The notes: generated by a model not told the origin, from the letters alone. A stretch of 64,000 bases of DNA from Nitratireductor basaltis (GCF_000733725.1 NZ_JMQM01000003.1:124001-188000); one strand, 5' to 3'. Shown: positions 43,941 to 54,056, counted from the first letter of the stretch. Made by a program: numbers and translations.

Positions 43941-44876
43941 TCAAGCGGCACGCGAAAGGCGGAACGCCTCTTCGGCTTTGAGAAGCTGAAGCGCCGCGGC
44001 GCGGATGGCTGCTCTTGCCTCGTCGGGAACGGATGATGACGTTGGCAGAACAGGCCCGCAATTGGCCAAGCCCGAAAGCGTGATGGCCTCATGCAGAACG
44101 CGGATTTCATTGATCTCGCCGCGCAGTTTTTCAAGCGGCAGCATCGGTTCAAGCAGTTCTTCGGCGCGGGCACGTTGCCCGGATTTGAGAGCTTCGAGAA
44201 TCGCCGTGGACATGGCGGGCGCGATGCACACGCAGCCTGCGGTGAACCCGGCCAGACCATATTCGAGCATATGCGGAATTGCCGGAGGCTCACCGAAACC
44301 GGAAATGATCGCCTTCGCGCCGATGGCCTCAATGATGGCCTGCAGATAGGGGTCGTTCTCACCGACTTCGCGTGGCACCGCGTATTTGACACCCAGCACG
44401 ACGCCTTCGCGATGCAGGAGAGCGATGTCTTCCGCGGGCATGTAGCCGTCGGTCTTGATATAGATGATGAGCTTGACGCCACAGGTTGCGTGAAAACGGC
44501 GCAGCGCCGTCAGCGTGCCTTCGCGGGTCCGGGGCGCTATGAGCGGCAAAAGGAGCGCGGCAGGAAATTCTCGCTCCTTCAGGATCTCGGCCTGGTCAAT
44601 CAGCTTGCCACCGTCGGAACCGACCGAGGGGAGAAGCCAGGTATCCATGGCAGCAATTGCGACAAGCCGGTCCAGCCAGTCCGCATAACGTGACATCGGC
44701 CAATGATGCGCCAGTGCATTGCCGCCATAGAGGATGGTGCTGACCCCACCCTGCTCAAGATGACGGATGACGGCAGCGTTGTCGGCATCGCTGAAATTCC
44801 CTTCAGCGTCGCGCGCCAGTGGCGGGACGGCCATGACCGCGGAAGAGAGATGGTCTGTGGTGACGCTTGTCAGCAT
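43941..44876 (-). CDS. Dihydrodipicolinate synthase (DapA) family aldolase/dehydratase
   Basis: A 311-residue class I TIM-barrel enzyme. The Schiff-base lysine is Lys164 (GVKYAV) and the conserved tyrosine is Tyr139 (IIYIKTDG). The canonical DapA N-terminal GxxG substrate loop reads GGNAL. Family members include keto-deoxy-sugar-acid aldolases and dehydratases as well as DHDPS. It is far from lysine genes and heads the tct operon, so a catabolic role on the imported acid is likely. A divergent Gfo/Idh/MocA gene faces it. Confidence 0.88.
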   Translation of the reverse strand: MLTSVTTDHLSSAVMAVPPLARDAEGNFSDADNAAVIRHLEQGGVSTILYGGNALAHHWPMSRYADWLDRLVAIAAMDTWLLPSVGSDGGKLIDQAEILKEREFPAALLLPLIAPRTREGTLTALRRFHATCGVKLIIYIKTDGYMPAEDIALLHREGVVLGVKYAVPREVGENDPYLQAIIEAIGAKAIISGFGEPPAIPHMLEYGLAGFTAGCVCIAPAMSTAILEALKSGQRARAEELLEPMLPLEKLRGEINEIRVLHEAITLSGLANCGPVLPTSSSVPDEARAAIRAAALQLLKAEEAFRLSRAA

Positions 44877-45007
44877 GCCGTTTTCAATTCCCTGTTTTAC
44901 AGATTTTTCTTACATGAACCAAAAATGACAAAGCAGTCAAGATTTGTAATTTCAGATATTTTGAGTTACCGATTGTTTTCCTATCCCGTCACGATCTGGA
45001 GAGAGCA

Positions 45008-46006
45008 TTGCCAAACACGATCCGCGTAGCAGTATCCGGCGCTGGAGCGATCAGCGAGTTCCATCTCAAGGGTTGGCAGGCACAGGACGATGTCGAGCTG
45101 GTTGCCATATCCGACCCGGATCTGGACCGCGCGCGCGCCCGTGCGGCAGAGTTTTCCATACCGCAGGTCTTCGACGACACGGAGAAGATGCTGGATGAGG
45201 TCAAGCCCGACGCAGTCGACATCATCACGCCGGTGGGCACCCATGCCACGCTTGTCAGGATGGCTGCGGATCGCTCGATCCATGTGAAGTGCCAGAAGCC
45301 GATGACGCCGACCGTTGCCGAAGCCGAAGAACTGATCGGTGCGGTGGGCGACAAGGTGCGCTTCATGGTGCATGAAAACTACCGTTTCCGGCCGCACTAC
45401 GCGGAAGTCGCGCAACGGGTGAGCAACAACGAGGTGGGCAAGGTGATGGCCGCTCGACTGACGGTCCGCTCTTCCTCGCTCAACGATTATCCCGGCAAGA
45501 CGCCCTTCCTGCTTGGCCGCCAGCCCTATCTGGCCAATTTCAAGCGGCTTCTGGTTTTCGAGATTCTCATTCATCACCTGGATGCGCTGCGCTCCATACT
45601 GGGTGAGCTGGAAGTGGTTTCAGCCCATCTCGGACAGGTCAACAAGGCGCTGAGCGGCGAGGACATGGCGCTTGTAACCTTGCGCACGATCGATGGCGCG
45701 CTTGTTCTGATCGATGCGAATGTCTCCGCACTCGGCTACCCGCCTCTCCCCACCGACCGGCTGGAAATCATGGGCGACGCGGATACGCTCGTGCTCGACC
45801 GAGAGAAGCTTTTCCTCATGTCGCGGGAAGAACCCGTGACGGTTCACGACCTGAAAGCCAATTATCAGGCCTGTTTCACCGGGGCCGTCTCGGCTTTCGT
45901 TGAAGGACTGCGAAGCGGAAAGACCTTTCCGACCGACCGAATGGACAATCTGAAGACTTTGCGCTTGATGGAAGATATCTATCGTGCCGCCGGGGTGGAT
46001 ATCTGA
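45008..46006 (+). CDS. Gfo/Idh/MocA-family oxidoreductase
   Basis: A 332-residue NAD(P)-dependent dehydrogenase. The Rossmann start (IRVAVSGAGAISEFHLKGW) is followed by VDIITPVGTHATLVRMAA and the catalytic-domain motif HVKCQKPMT, where the usual EKP is QKP. A VHENYRFRPHY segment resembles sugar or inositol dehydrogenases. The start is TTG 45008, supported by GGAGAG 4 bases upstream. It is divergent from the DapA-family/tct operon and co-transcribed with the FadR-type regulator, so it likely works in the same sugar-acid pathway. Confidence 0.88.
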   Translation: MPNTIRVAVSGAGAISEFHLKGWQAQDDVELVAISDPDLDRARARAAEFSIPQVFDDTEKMLDEVKPDAVDIITPVGTHATLVRMAADRSIHVKCQKPMTPTVAEAEELIGAVGDKVRFMVHENYRFRPHYAEVAQRVSNNEVGKVMAARLTVRSSSLNDYPGKTPFLLGRQPYLANFKRLLVFEILIHHLDALRSILGELEVVSAHLGQVNKALSGEDMALVTLRTIDGALVLIDANVSALGYPPLPTDRLEIMGDADTLVLDREKLFLMSREEPVTVHDLKANYQACFTGAVSAFVEGLRSGKTFPTDRMDNLKTLRLMEDIYRAAGVDI

Positions 46007-46020
46007 GGGGAGAGCGAGAA

Positions 46021-46737
46021 TTGAGCGCGGATGAAGACAGACGAGAACCATCCCTGGCCGATCAGGTCTATGACCGGCTCGTGCGGGAAATCCTGGATGG
46101 CGTGCATCCGGTCAATTCGCGCCTGCCCTCCGAGAGCGTTCTGTCCCAGTCCTTCGGAGTGTCGCGCCCCATCCTTCGCGCTGCCCTCAGCCGCTTGAAT
46201 GATGACGGGCTTGTGGGCTCGCGGCGAGGGTCCGGTCACTATGTGATCCGCCGCCCGGACCGCTCGGTGGTCGACTTCATTCCGCTTGCCTCGATCACCG
46301 ACATCCAGCGCTGCTATGAATTCCGCATCGATATTGAAAGTGCAGCGGCTGCATGGGCTGCCCAAAGGCGCGACCAGTCGGACATCGACCGGCTTGAAGA
46401 AGGCCACAAGCGTATGGCGGAAGCCTATGCGGCCAAGGCGCTCGGTGTCGATATCGATCATGAATTCCACCGCAACATCGCCCGCGCCACCAAGAACGCG
46501 TTCTATATTTCGGTGCTCGAATCGTTGTCCTCGCAGATCCAGTTTGCCATGCGGCTGTCGCGCAGCCTGACCTTGCAGGCGGCACCGGCGCGAAACGAGC
46601 TGGTCCAATCGGAACACAGGGCGCTTCTGGATGCCATCATCGCACAGGATGCGGATGCCGCGCGTGAAGCCATGCGCAAGCACCTCACCGGTGCGCGCAA
46701 CCGCATGTTTGACGGCGGGGACAGCACCGATGACTGA
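46021..46737 (+). CDS. GntR-family transcriptional regulator (FadR subfamily)
   Basis: A 238-residue regulator. The winged helix (SLADQVYDRLVREILDG to GSGHYVI) is followed by an all-helical FCD effector domain (about 90-225), with metal-type ligands in IDHEFHRNIARAT and SEHRALLDAI. The start is TTG 46021, 14 bp after the oxidoreductase stop, with GGGAGAG upstream. It probably regulates the divergent DapA-family/tctCBA operon and its own pair. The stop lies 3 bp from the convergent livF stop. Confidence 0.92.
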   Translation: MSADEDRREPSLADQVYDRLVREILDGVHPVNSRLPSESVLSQSFGVSRPILRAALSRLNDDGLVGSRRGSGHYVIRRPDRSVVDFIPLASITDIQRCYEFRIDIESAAAAWAAQRRDQSDIDRLEEGHKRMAEAYAAKALGVDIDHEFHRNIARATKNAFYISVLESLSSQIQFAMRLSRSLTLQAAPARNELVQSEHRALLDAIIAQDADAAREAMRKHLTGARNRMFDGGDSTDD

Positions 46738-46740
46738 GGG

Positions 46741-47423
<683 letters not shown>

Positions 47424-47427
<4 letters not shown>

Positions 47428-48173
47428 GTGCCCTCCCCCAGATAGGCTTCACGCACGGCGGCATTGCGGCGGATATCCTCGACGGTCCCGCTCGCGATGA
47501 TGCGGCCATAGACCAGCACCGATACGCGGTCGGCAAGAGCGAAGACGGCATCCATGTCATGCTCGACAAGCAGAATCGGCGCTTCCTGCCTCAATCCGTC
47601 GAGAAAGCGCGTCAGCGCCTTGCTGCCCTCGGGCCCCATGCCTGCCATGGGCTCGTCCAGCAGAAAGGCCCTCGCACCAAGTGCAAGAGCGATGGCGATC
47701 TCAAGCTGGCGCCGTTCGCCGTGGGACAGTTCGGCGGCCGGCACATCTACACGATCTTCAAGCCCCACGCGTGCAAGCGCATCCATTGCCGGATCGACAA
47801 GGCTGCGGTCGGACATGACGGGCTTGAAGAAGCGGAAGCTCGATCCCTGCCGCGACTGCACGGCGAGCATCACATTGCGCAAGGCGGAGAACTCACCCGC
47901 AAGTGACGAGACCTGGAATGTGCGCCCCATGCCAAGCCGCGCACGGGCGGCCATGCCCAGATCGCTCACATCTTCGCCGGCAAAGTGAATGCGCCCGCTG
48001 TCGGGCGACATTGCCCCGGTGATCTGATTGATGAGCGTGGACTTGCCTGCGCCATTGGGCCCGATCAGCGCGTGGATCTCGCCTTCACGCAGGTCAAGGC
48101 TCACATCATCGCTGGCCTTGAGCGCGCCAAAGCTCTTGTTGAGCTTTTCAAGCTTGAGGATCGGCTCAGCCAT
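47424..48173 (-). CDS. livG: Branched-chain amino-acid-type ABC transporter ATPase
   Basis: A 249-residue LivG-type ATPase: Walker A GPNGAGKST, signature LSHGERRQLEIA (a serine-histidine variant common in LivG) and Walker B AFLLDEPMAGM. The extra helical insertion before the signature fits LivG. It overlaps livM by eight bases and livF by four. The operon substrate may be an amino acid, urea or an amide. Confidence 0.95.
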
Positions 48174-49152
48174 GACGCGCCCTCCCCGCCAGAAGGCCGA
48201 TCACGCCCCCCCGCGCGAACAGCACAACAGCGAGCAGGACAAGGCCCAGGAAGAGTTGCCAATGTTCGGTCATGCCCCCAAGCAGGAACTCGAACATCAC
48301 ATAGACGCAGGCGCCCGCAAGCGGCCCGGCGAGCCTTCCCGTGCCACCCAGAATGACAAGCACGATCAGTTCGCCCGACATGTGCCAGGACAGCATGGAC
48401 GGGCTCACGAAGCGATTGAGATCGGCAAACAGCGCTCCGGCGACCGCCGTCATCATGGCCGAGATAATGAATGCCGCAAGCCGGATGCGGAAGGGCGCGA
48501 TGCCGACCGCTGCAAGCCGCGTCTCGTTCTGCCGTCCCGCCTGCAACGCAGCACCGAAACGCGAATTCTTCAGAACCGCGAAGAAGATAAGGCCAATCAC
48601 GAGCACGGCGAAACAAAGTAGAAAGAAGCTCAGCGGCTGCAGCGTGTTCACGCCGGGAAAGCCGTTGCGCACGAAGATCGACAGACCATCCTCGCCGCCA
48701 TAGGCAGGCCAGGAGATGGCGAAATAGTAGATCATCTGCGCAAAAGCGAGCGTGATCATGATGAAATAGACGCCCGATGTGCGCAGCGCGATCAGGCCTG
48801 TTGCGGCTGCGACTATTCCCGCCGAGACGGCCCCGACCAGCCAGATGATCAGCATGTTTTTCGTGCCCGAAAGCCCGAGAATGAGTGGCTCGCCATTGAA
48901 AGCGTGTGTGGCAAGAATGCCCGCCGCATAACCGCCAATGCCAAGGAATGCGGCATGTCCGAAGGAGACCAGTCCTCCAAGGCCGAGCGCCAGATTGAGC
49001 CCCGTAGCGGCGAGCGCAAGAATGGCGATCCGCGTTGCAAGCGTCACATAGAAGGTTTCATCGAGCGCGACCGCCACCAACGGACCGGCAAGAAGTGCGC
49101 CCAGCAGAAGGACCGTTATCAGGTTTTCGCGGGTGATGAGGTTTCGCGCCAT
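48166..49152 (-). CDS. livM: Branched-chain amino-acid-type ABC transporter permease
   Basis: A 328-residue multi-pass membrane protein of the LivM family. It has GLNLALGLGGLVSFGHAAFLGIG near residue 50 and the GRQNETRLAAVGIAPFRIRL loop contacting the ATPases. I choose ATG 49152 (MARNLITRENL) over more upstream in-frame starts because the longer version would run further into livH. The ribosome-binding site is weak, consistent with coupling. It overlaps livG and livH. Confidence 0.9.
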   Translation of the reverse strand: MARNLITRENLITVLLLGALLAGPLVAVALDETFYVTLATRIAILALAATGLNLALGLGGLVSFGHAAFLGIGGYAAGILATHAFNGEPLILGLSGTKNMLIIWLVGAVSAGIVAAATGLIALRTSGVYFIMITLAFAQMIYYFAISWPAYGGEDGLSIFVRNGFPGVNTLQPLSFFLLCFAVLVIGLIFFAVLKNSRFGAALQAGRQNETRLAAVGIAPFRIRLAAFIISAMMTAVAGALFADLNRFVSPSMLSWHMSGELIVLVILGGTGRLAGPLAGACVYVMFEFLLGGMTEHWQLFLGLVLLAVVLFARGGVIGLLAGRARHG

Positions 49153-49156
49153 CGCT

Positions 49157-50077
49157 TCACCCATTTGCCGCGAAAAGGCCCTGCGGCCTGAAGGCAAGAA
49201 TCAGTGCCATGAGGATATAGATCAGCATGGAAGCGATAGCTGCACCGATGGATGCGGCAGCGGATGGCTCCATGAAGAGGCCCAGTCCGTGCGGCAGCAA
49301 GACCCTGCCAAGCGTCTCCGTCAGCCCGACGAGAATGGAACCGAAAAGCGCGCCGCGGATGGAGCCGATACCGCCGATGACGATCACGACGAAGGCCAGG
49401 ATAAGGACCGGCTCGCCCATACCCACCTGCACCGATTGCAGCGCCCCCACCATGGCACCGGCAAGACCTGCCAATGCCGCCCCGAGCGCGAAGACAAGCG
49501 TGTAGAGCGTGGTGATGTCGACGCCGAGTGCGGCAATCATCTCCCGGTCGGATTCGCCGGCGCGAATGCGCATGCCAAGGCGCGTGCGGGATATCAGCAG
49601 TGACAGGCCGACAGCGACGGCAATCCCTACCCCGATCACGGCCAGACGATAGATCGGATAGGACGAGCCGCCAGGCAGGCTCACCGCACCCGACAGAAGC
49701 GGCGGTATGTCGAGATAGAGCGGGAATGAGCCGAACAGCCAGCGCGTGCCTTCGGAGAAGATGAGGATCAGTGCAAAGGTCGCAAGCACCTGGTCGAGAT
49801 GGTCGCGGTCATAGAGCCGGCGGATGACCAGAAGCTCGATCACAGCACCTGCAGCCGCTGCAGCCGCAAGGCTTGCCGCAAGCCCGATCCAGAAGGAACC
49901 GGTCCACGCCGCCACGGAAGCACAGGCAAAAGCCCCCACCATGAACAGCGACCCATGGGCCAGATTGATGAGCCCCATGACCCCGAAAATCAGTGTCAGC
50001 CCGGCGGCCATCAGGAACAGCATAACGCCGAACTGAAGCCCGTTCAGTATCTGCTCTATGAGAAGGGTCAGGGACAC
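49157..50077 (-). CDS. livH: Branched-chain amino-acid-type ABC transporter permease
   Basis: A 306-residue LivH-type membrane protein (ILNGLQFGVMLFLMAAGLTL then GVMGLINLAHGSLFMVGA). It includes the RAGESDREMIAALGVDI loop that contacts the ATPases. It starts with GTG 50077. It is separated by 226 bp from the solute-binding gene upstream, a gap that contains a long imperfect inverted repeat. Confidence 0.92.
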   Translation of the reverse strand: MSLTLLIEQILNGLQFGVMLFLMAAGLTLIFGVMGLINLAHGSLFMVGAFACASVAAWTGSFWIGLAASLAAAAAAGAVIELLVIRRLYDRDHLDQVLATFALILIFSEGTRWLFGSFPLYLDIPPLLSGAVSLPGGSSYPIYRLAVIGVGIAVAVGLSLLISRTRLGMRIRAGESDREMIAALGVDITTLYTLVFALGAALAGLAGAMVGALQSVQVGMGEPVLILAFVVIVIGGIGSIRGALFGSILVGLTETLGRVLLPHGLGLFMEPSAAASIGAAIASMLIYILMALILAFRPQGLFAANG

Positions 50078-50162
50078 GGGAAAGCTATTTCAGGAAACCG
50101 GGTTTCAGGGGATGGCGCACCAGACGCCCACTTGCGTCCTCCCGCAAGGCCGAAAGGCTCGT

Positions 50163-50267
50163 CCGGGGACCCATTGGAAGAACATCGTGGAGCAAGGCCC
50201 CTCTCCGATCCCCTTGAGAAAGCACGCGCACACCTGCGGGTTGGCCGCGCCTTTCAATGGGCCCCGG
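50163..50267 (-). repeat. Long imperfect inverted repeat between the binding-protein gene and livH
   Basis: CCGGGGACCCATTG (50163-50176) pairs with CAATGGGCCCCGG (50255-50267), 13 bp with one bulged base, flanking a 78-base loop. The neighbouring bases extend the pairing imperfectly (GGCTCG against GGCGAG after complementing). It may fold the leader of livH or act as an attenuator. Confidence 0.5.
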
Positions 50268-50303
50268 CTCGCCTCTTAGTCGGCCGGGATGACGAGATAA
50301 TGC

Positions 50304-51440
50304 TTACATCTTGCACTCGGCAGCGTAGGCATCGCCATGATCGGTGAAGGCGGTGGAGACGATGGTGTTGGTCAGCTCACCATCCTTTTCCACGACCTCG
50401 CGCACATAGAAATCCTGGATCGGGTGATTGTTGGTGTTGAATTTGAACTTGCCGCGCACCGACTGGAAGTCCGCTTCCTTAAGTGCCGCGCGGAAGGCTT
50501 CGCGATCCGCGACATCCGCCTTTTCCGCGGCCGACAGGATCAGATTTGCGGCGTCATAGCCTTGAGCCGCATAGACGGAAGGAAGGCGATCATATTTCGC
50601 GCGGAATGCTTCCACGAAGGCCTTGTTGGCTTCATTGTCGAGATCCGGCGCCCAGGAGGCGGAGTTCTTCACCCCAAGCGCAGCTTCACCGATTGCAGGA
50701 AGAATGTCCTGGCTGAACGAGAATGCAGGGCCCATGAGCGGAAGGTCCACACCCGACTGCGCGAACTGCTTGGTGAAGGCCACGCCCATGCCGCCGGGCA
50801 GGAAGATGAAGACCGAATCCGCGCCTGATGCACGGATCTGCGCAATCTCGGCTGCATAATCCGTCTGACCGAGCTTGGTGTAGATCTCGCCTGCGAGCTC
50901 ACCCTTGTAGTAGCGCTTGAAACCGGTGAGCGAATCCTTGCCCGCCGGATAGTTGGGCGCCATGATGAAGGTCTTCTTGAAGTCCTTGTTTGCCGCCTCA
51001 CCCATCGCCTCGTGGAAATTGTCGTTCTGATAGGCGACGTTGAAATAGTTCGGGTGGCAGTTCGCACCGGCAAGGGCCGAAGGCCCTGCATTGGGGGAAA
51101 TGTAGATCACGTCCTGCGCGGTGACTGACGGCACGACGGCCATTGCGAGGTTCGACCAGATGATGCCGGTCATCAGATCGACCTTGTCGCTCTGAACCAT
51201 CTTGTCGGCGATCTGCACGGCAAGCTCGGGCTTCTGGCCGTCATCCTCGATGACCACCTCGATCTCGTCATTGCCGGCCTTTTCGATTGCCAGCATGAAG
51301 CCGTCGCGCGCATCGACGCCAAGGCTCGCTCCGCCGCCCGACAGGGTCGTGATCATGCCGATCTTCACCGGCTCGGCCTGCGCCACGCCGCCCATTGCAA
51401 ATGTCAGTGCCAGCAGGCTGGCTGCGAGTGCCTTCTTCAT
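50304..51440 (-). CDS. ABC transporter solute-binding protein (LivK/amide-binding type)
   Basis: A 378-residue periplasmic binding protein with a signal peptide of about 22 residues (MKKALAASLLALTFAMGGVA, cleavage near AQA-EPVK). The mature start PVKIGMITTLSGGGASLG is typical of type-I branched-chain amino-acid-binding folds, and the family's SPNAGPSALAG and NYPAGKD segments are present. ATG 51440 has GGGGGAA upstream; the longer frame lacks a signal-like start. It supplies the LivFGMH complex. The ligand is not determinable, and amides or aromatic acids are as likely as leucine. Confidence 0.92.
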   Translation of the reverse strand: MKKALAASLLALTFAMGGVAQAEPVKIGMITTLSGGGASLGVDARDGFMLAIEKAGNDEIEVVIEDDGQKPELAVQIADKMVQSDKVDLMTGIIWSNLAMAVVPSVTAQDVIYISPNAGPSALAGANCHPNYFNVAYQNDNFHEAMGEAANKDFKKTFIMAPNYPAGKDSLTGFKRYYKGELAGEIYTKLGQTDYAAEIAQIRASGADSVFIFLPGGMGVAFTKQFAQSGVDLPLMGPAFSFSQDILPAIGEAALGVKNSASWAPDLDNEANKAFVEAFRAKYDRLPSVYAAQGYDAANLILSAAEKADVADREAFRAALKEADFQSVRGKFKFNTNNHPIQDFYVREVVEKDGELTNTIVSTAFTDHGDAYAAECKM

Positions 51441-51625
51441 CGAAATTCCCCCGAGGTTCCTGTTCTTCTTGACCGCGCAAAACGCGCTCGATTCCGCGCG
51501 AAGTCTTTCATATCCAAGGATCAGTGCAAATAGCAATCTGGCCAGTGGCAGTATGCGCGTGCCGGCAGGGCCATTCCTGCCTGGTGAAAAAGCGCTATAG
51601 AAGAAGCACCTGACAAGGAGGAGCC

Positions 51626-52456
51626 ATGTTCTACCGCGAGATTACCGATTGGGATGACGCCTATGCCAATCCGCCCAACATTCCCCGTTCCGAGAGGTGG
51701 CCGGGGGAATGGCTGGAGGCGGCGGAAGCCTATCGGCAGGAGATGCTCGACGAGGGGCGCGTCCAGCTTGATCAGGTCTATGGTCCGGCAGAGCGCAATC
51801 GCTTCGATCTCTTCTCGCCCAAGACCCGGCCCCGCGGACTGGTTGTCTTCATCCATGGCGGCTATTGGCGCCGCTTCGACAAGAGCTACTGGTCGCATCT
51901 GGCCAGGGGCGCAAATGAACGCGGTTACGCGGTTGCCATCCCCTCCTATACGCTGTGTCCGCAAATCCGCATCGGCGGCATTGTCGACGAGATGGCCCGC
52001 GCCCTGGCGCATCTGAGCGAGTTGGTGGAAGGTCCCATCCATCTTGCCGGACATTCAGCCGGCGGACACCTGGCAACCCGACTGATCGCCTCGCCGTCCC
52101 CGCTGCCGGAAAATGTCCGGATGCGGATTGCGCATGTGCTTTCCATCTCGGGCGTTCACGACCTCAGGCCGCTCATGTCGCTTGAGCTGAATGGCGAATT
52201 GCGCATCGATGCGCAGGAAGCCGCCGCGCATTCCCCGGCATTGCTTGCGCCCCTCCCTCGGCAGAAACTCACCTGCTGGGTTGGTGCCGCAGAGCGCGAG
52301 GAATTTGTCCGGCAGAATGCGCTGCTCGCCAATATCTGGACCGGTCTGGGAACGCGCACGGCGATTGTCGAGGAGCCGGACCGGCATCATTTCGATGTGG
52401 TGGATGGATTGGCAGTGTGCGACAGCGTTATGGTGGACTGCCTTCTTGCACCTTGA
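51626..52456 (+). CDS. Alpha/beta hydrolase, kynurenine-formamidase-like
   Basis: A 276-residue alpha/beta hydrolase. The HGGYW oxyanion motif lies at residues 76-80, the nucleophile is in GHSAGG, and a late His occurs in RHHFDVVDGL. The N-terminal ITDWDDAYANPPNIPRSE resembles the arylformamidase/AFMID branch, which hydrolyses N-formylkynurenine. AAGGAGGAG sits before the ATG. It is divergent from the liv operon and just upstream of repABC. A general carboxylesterase is the alternative; no other kynurenine-pathway gene is in the window. Confidence 0.78.
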   Translation: MFYREITDWDDAYANPPNIPRSERWPGEWLEAAEAYRQEMLDEGRVQLDQVYGPAERNRFDLFSPKTRPRGLVVFIHGGYWRRFDKSYWSHLARGANERGYAVAIPSYTLCPQIRIGGIVDEMARALAHLSELVEGPIHLAGHSAGGHLATRLIASPSPLPENVRMRIAHVLSISGVHDLRPLMSLELNGELRIDAQEAAAHSPALLAPLPRQKLTCWVGAAEREEFVRQNALLANIWTGLGTRTAIVEEPDRHHFDVVDGLAVCDSVMVDCLLAP

Positions 52457-52817
52457 TGGGGCAAGGCAGGAAGCGCCGTTAACCTTCTGTTAACCAAAAA
52501 CTTCTTGACGACTCAGCTTCTCCCTGTCTGAGATGAATACGGATTTCAGGCGTTATTTCCGCTTTCGGCGTAACAGTGCGATTTGACCGGAACAGCGCCG
52601 GGAACCTGTCTTTGTATGCGGTTTCACGCAGGGCGTTTCCCCTGCGCATGTGGAGCTGCCGGCGTAGGTGCATGGCGTTCAAACAGCGAATCGGCTTAGG
52701 CTGGCGGCTGGGAAGAAGAAGCTGGCTTGATGGCCAGAGTAGCTGTTGGCGGTTGTCAACGGCCCGTCATGCGCATGTGCGGATCGGTAATCGAGCGGGG
52801 GCTCATCAGAGGAGAAC
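52457..52817. promoter_or_regulatory. repA upstream region
   Basis: About 360 bp without a gene between the hydrolase and repA. It contains two GTTAAC palindromes at 52478-52483 and 52489-52494, which could be an operator or host-factor site. It also holds a degenerate parS-like palindrome at 52745-52760. The repABC promoter should lie here, but I cannot assign its boxes confidently. Confidence 0.5.
52745..52760. promoter_or_regulatory. Degenerate parS-like site upstream of repA
   Basis: GTTGGCGGTTGTCAAC matches the window's perfect parS palindrome GTTGACAGCTGTCAAC at 13 of 16 positions and keeps the GTT...AAC ends. It may be a weak or vestigial RepB-binding site. Confidence 0.4.
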
Positions 52818-54053
52818 ATGTTGGACAGCGCAACCCAGACGGCAGAAGCCAGTGCAGCAGACGAGCGCATTGCTGCCGATGCCGCCCTTCTTTCCGACCA
52901 GCTGCGCGTGCTGCGCGAGCGGCTCTTTGCGCCCGCAGAAAGCAAGGTCCTGCGCACCTTCTCCTCCGGCGAGGCCGCCAAGCTTATCGGTGTTTCCGAT
53001 GGTTATCTGCGCCAGCTTTCAATCGCCGGCGAAGGTCCGCAGCCCGAAACGGGCGCAGGAGGCCGGCGCTACTATTCCCTTCAGGACATCAATGCGCTGC
53101 GCCAGCACCTTGCCAATCAGGCGCTGGCCAAGGGCAATATTGCCAAGGCCCGCTCCTATGTGAAATGGCGCGACCCGGAGCATGAGCATCTGCAGGTCAT
53201 TGCCGTCACCAATTTCAAGGGTGGCTCCGGCAAGACAACAACCAGCACCCACCTCGCCCAGCATCTGGCGCTTGAGGGTTACCGGGTTCTGGCGGTCGAT
53301 CTCGATCCGCAGGCCTCCATGTCGGCCCTGCTCGGCTACCAGCCGGAAGTGGATCTGACCGGCAATGACACGCTTTATGGCGCGATCCGCTATGACGAGG
53401 AGCGCCGCCCGCTCTCCGAGATCATCCGCAAGACCTATTTCGACGGGCTGGACTTCGTGCCGGGCAATCTGGAGCTTCACGAATTTGAGCACACGACGCC
53501 GCGCATGCTGGCGACCCGGCAGGATGACACGGAAGGCTTCTTCTTCGCCCGTATCCAGACCGCACTCCAGTCGGTGGCCGATGATTACGACATTGTCGTC
53601 ATCGACTGTCCGCCGCAGCTCGGCTTTCTGACGCTCTCGGCCCTTTGCGCGGCGACCTCGGTCATCGTGACCGTTCATCCGCAGATGCTCGATGTCGCAT
53701 CGATGAGCCAGTTTCTCTATATGACCGCCGACCTTCTGTCCGTGGTGCGCTCAGCAGGCGGCACGCTCAATTTCGATTTCCTGCGCTATCTCATCACGCG
53801 CTACGAGCCGAATGACGGGCCGCAAACGCAGATCGTCGGCTTCCTGCGCTCCCAGTTCGGCGAGCGGGTTCTGACCGCGCCAATGGTTAAGTCGACCGCC
53901 ATATCAGACGCGGGTTTGACCAAGCAGACGCTCTACGAGGTGGGCCGGGACAATTTCACCCGCTCGACCTATGACCGCGCGATGGAAGCGTTGACAGCTG
54001 TCAACCAGGAGATCGAGCAGCTTGTCCGCGAAGCCTGGGGACGGGGGGAATAG
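52818..54053 (+). CDS. repA: Plasmid partition ATPase RepA
   Basis: A 411-residue ParA-type ATPase of repABC replicons. An N-terminal DNA-binding region (SGEAAKLIGVSDGYLRQLSIA, about 50-70) autoregulates the operon. The deviant Walker A is NFKGGSGKTTT (from about residue 133) and the Walker B region is IVVIDCPPQLG. GAGGAG precedes ATG 52818. A perfect parS palindrome lies within the last codons. RepB follows after three bases. RepA partitions the plasmid and represses the operon together with RepB. Confidence 0.97.
   Translation: MLDSATQTAEASAADERIAADAALLSDQLRVLRERLFAPAESKVLRTFSSGEAAKLIGVSDGYLRQLSIAGEGPQPETGAGGRRYYSLQDINALRQHLANQALAKGNIAKARSYVKWRDPEHEHLQVIAVTNFKGGSGKTTTSTHLAQHLALEGYRVLAVDLDPQASMSALLGYQPEVDLTGNDTLYGAIRYDEERRPLSEIIRKTYFDGLDFVPGNLELHEFEHTTPRMLATRQDDTEGFFFARIQTALQSVADDYDIVVIDCPPQLGFLTLSALCAATSVIVTVHPQMLDVASMSQFLYMTADLLSVVRSAGGTLNFDFLRYLITRYEPNDGPQTQIVGFLRSQFGERVLTAPMVKSTAISDAGLTKQTLYEVGRDNFTRSTYDRAMEALTAVNQEIEQLVREAWGRGE
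53990..54005. promoter_or_regulatory. parS palindrome inside repA
   Basis: GTTGACAGCTGTCAAC is a perfect 16-bp palindrome matching the repABC parS consensus GTTNNNNGCNNNNAAC. It lies in the 3' end of repA and should bind RepB. Confidence 0.85.
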
Positions 54054-54056
54054 GCC

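Noticed and set aside
43892-44482. Long upstream extension of tctC
   Set aside because: It overlaps the DapA-family gene on the same strand; ATG 43891 has GGGAGGAA upstream and gives a clean twin-arginine signal.
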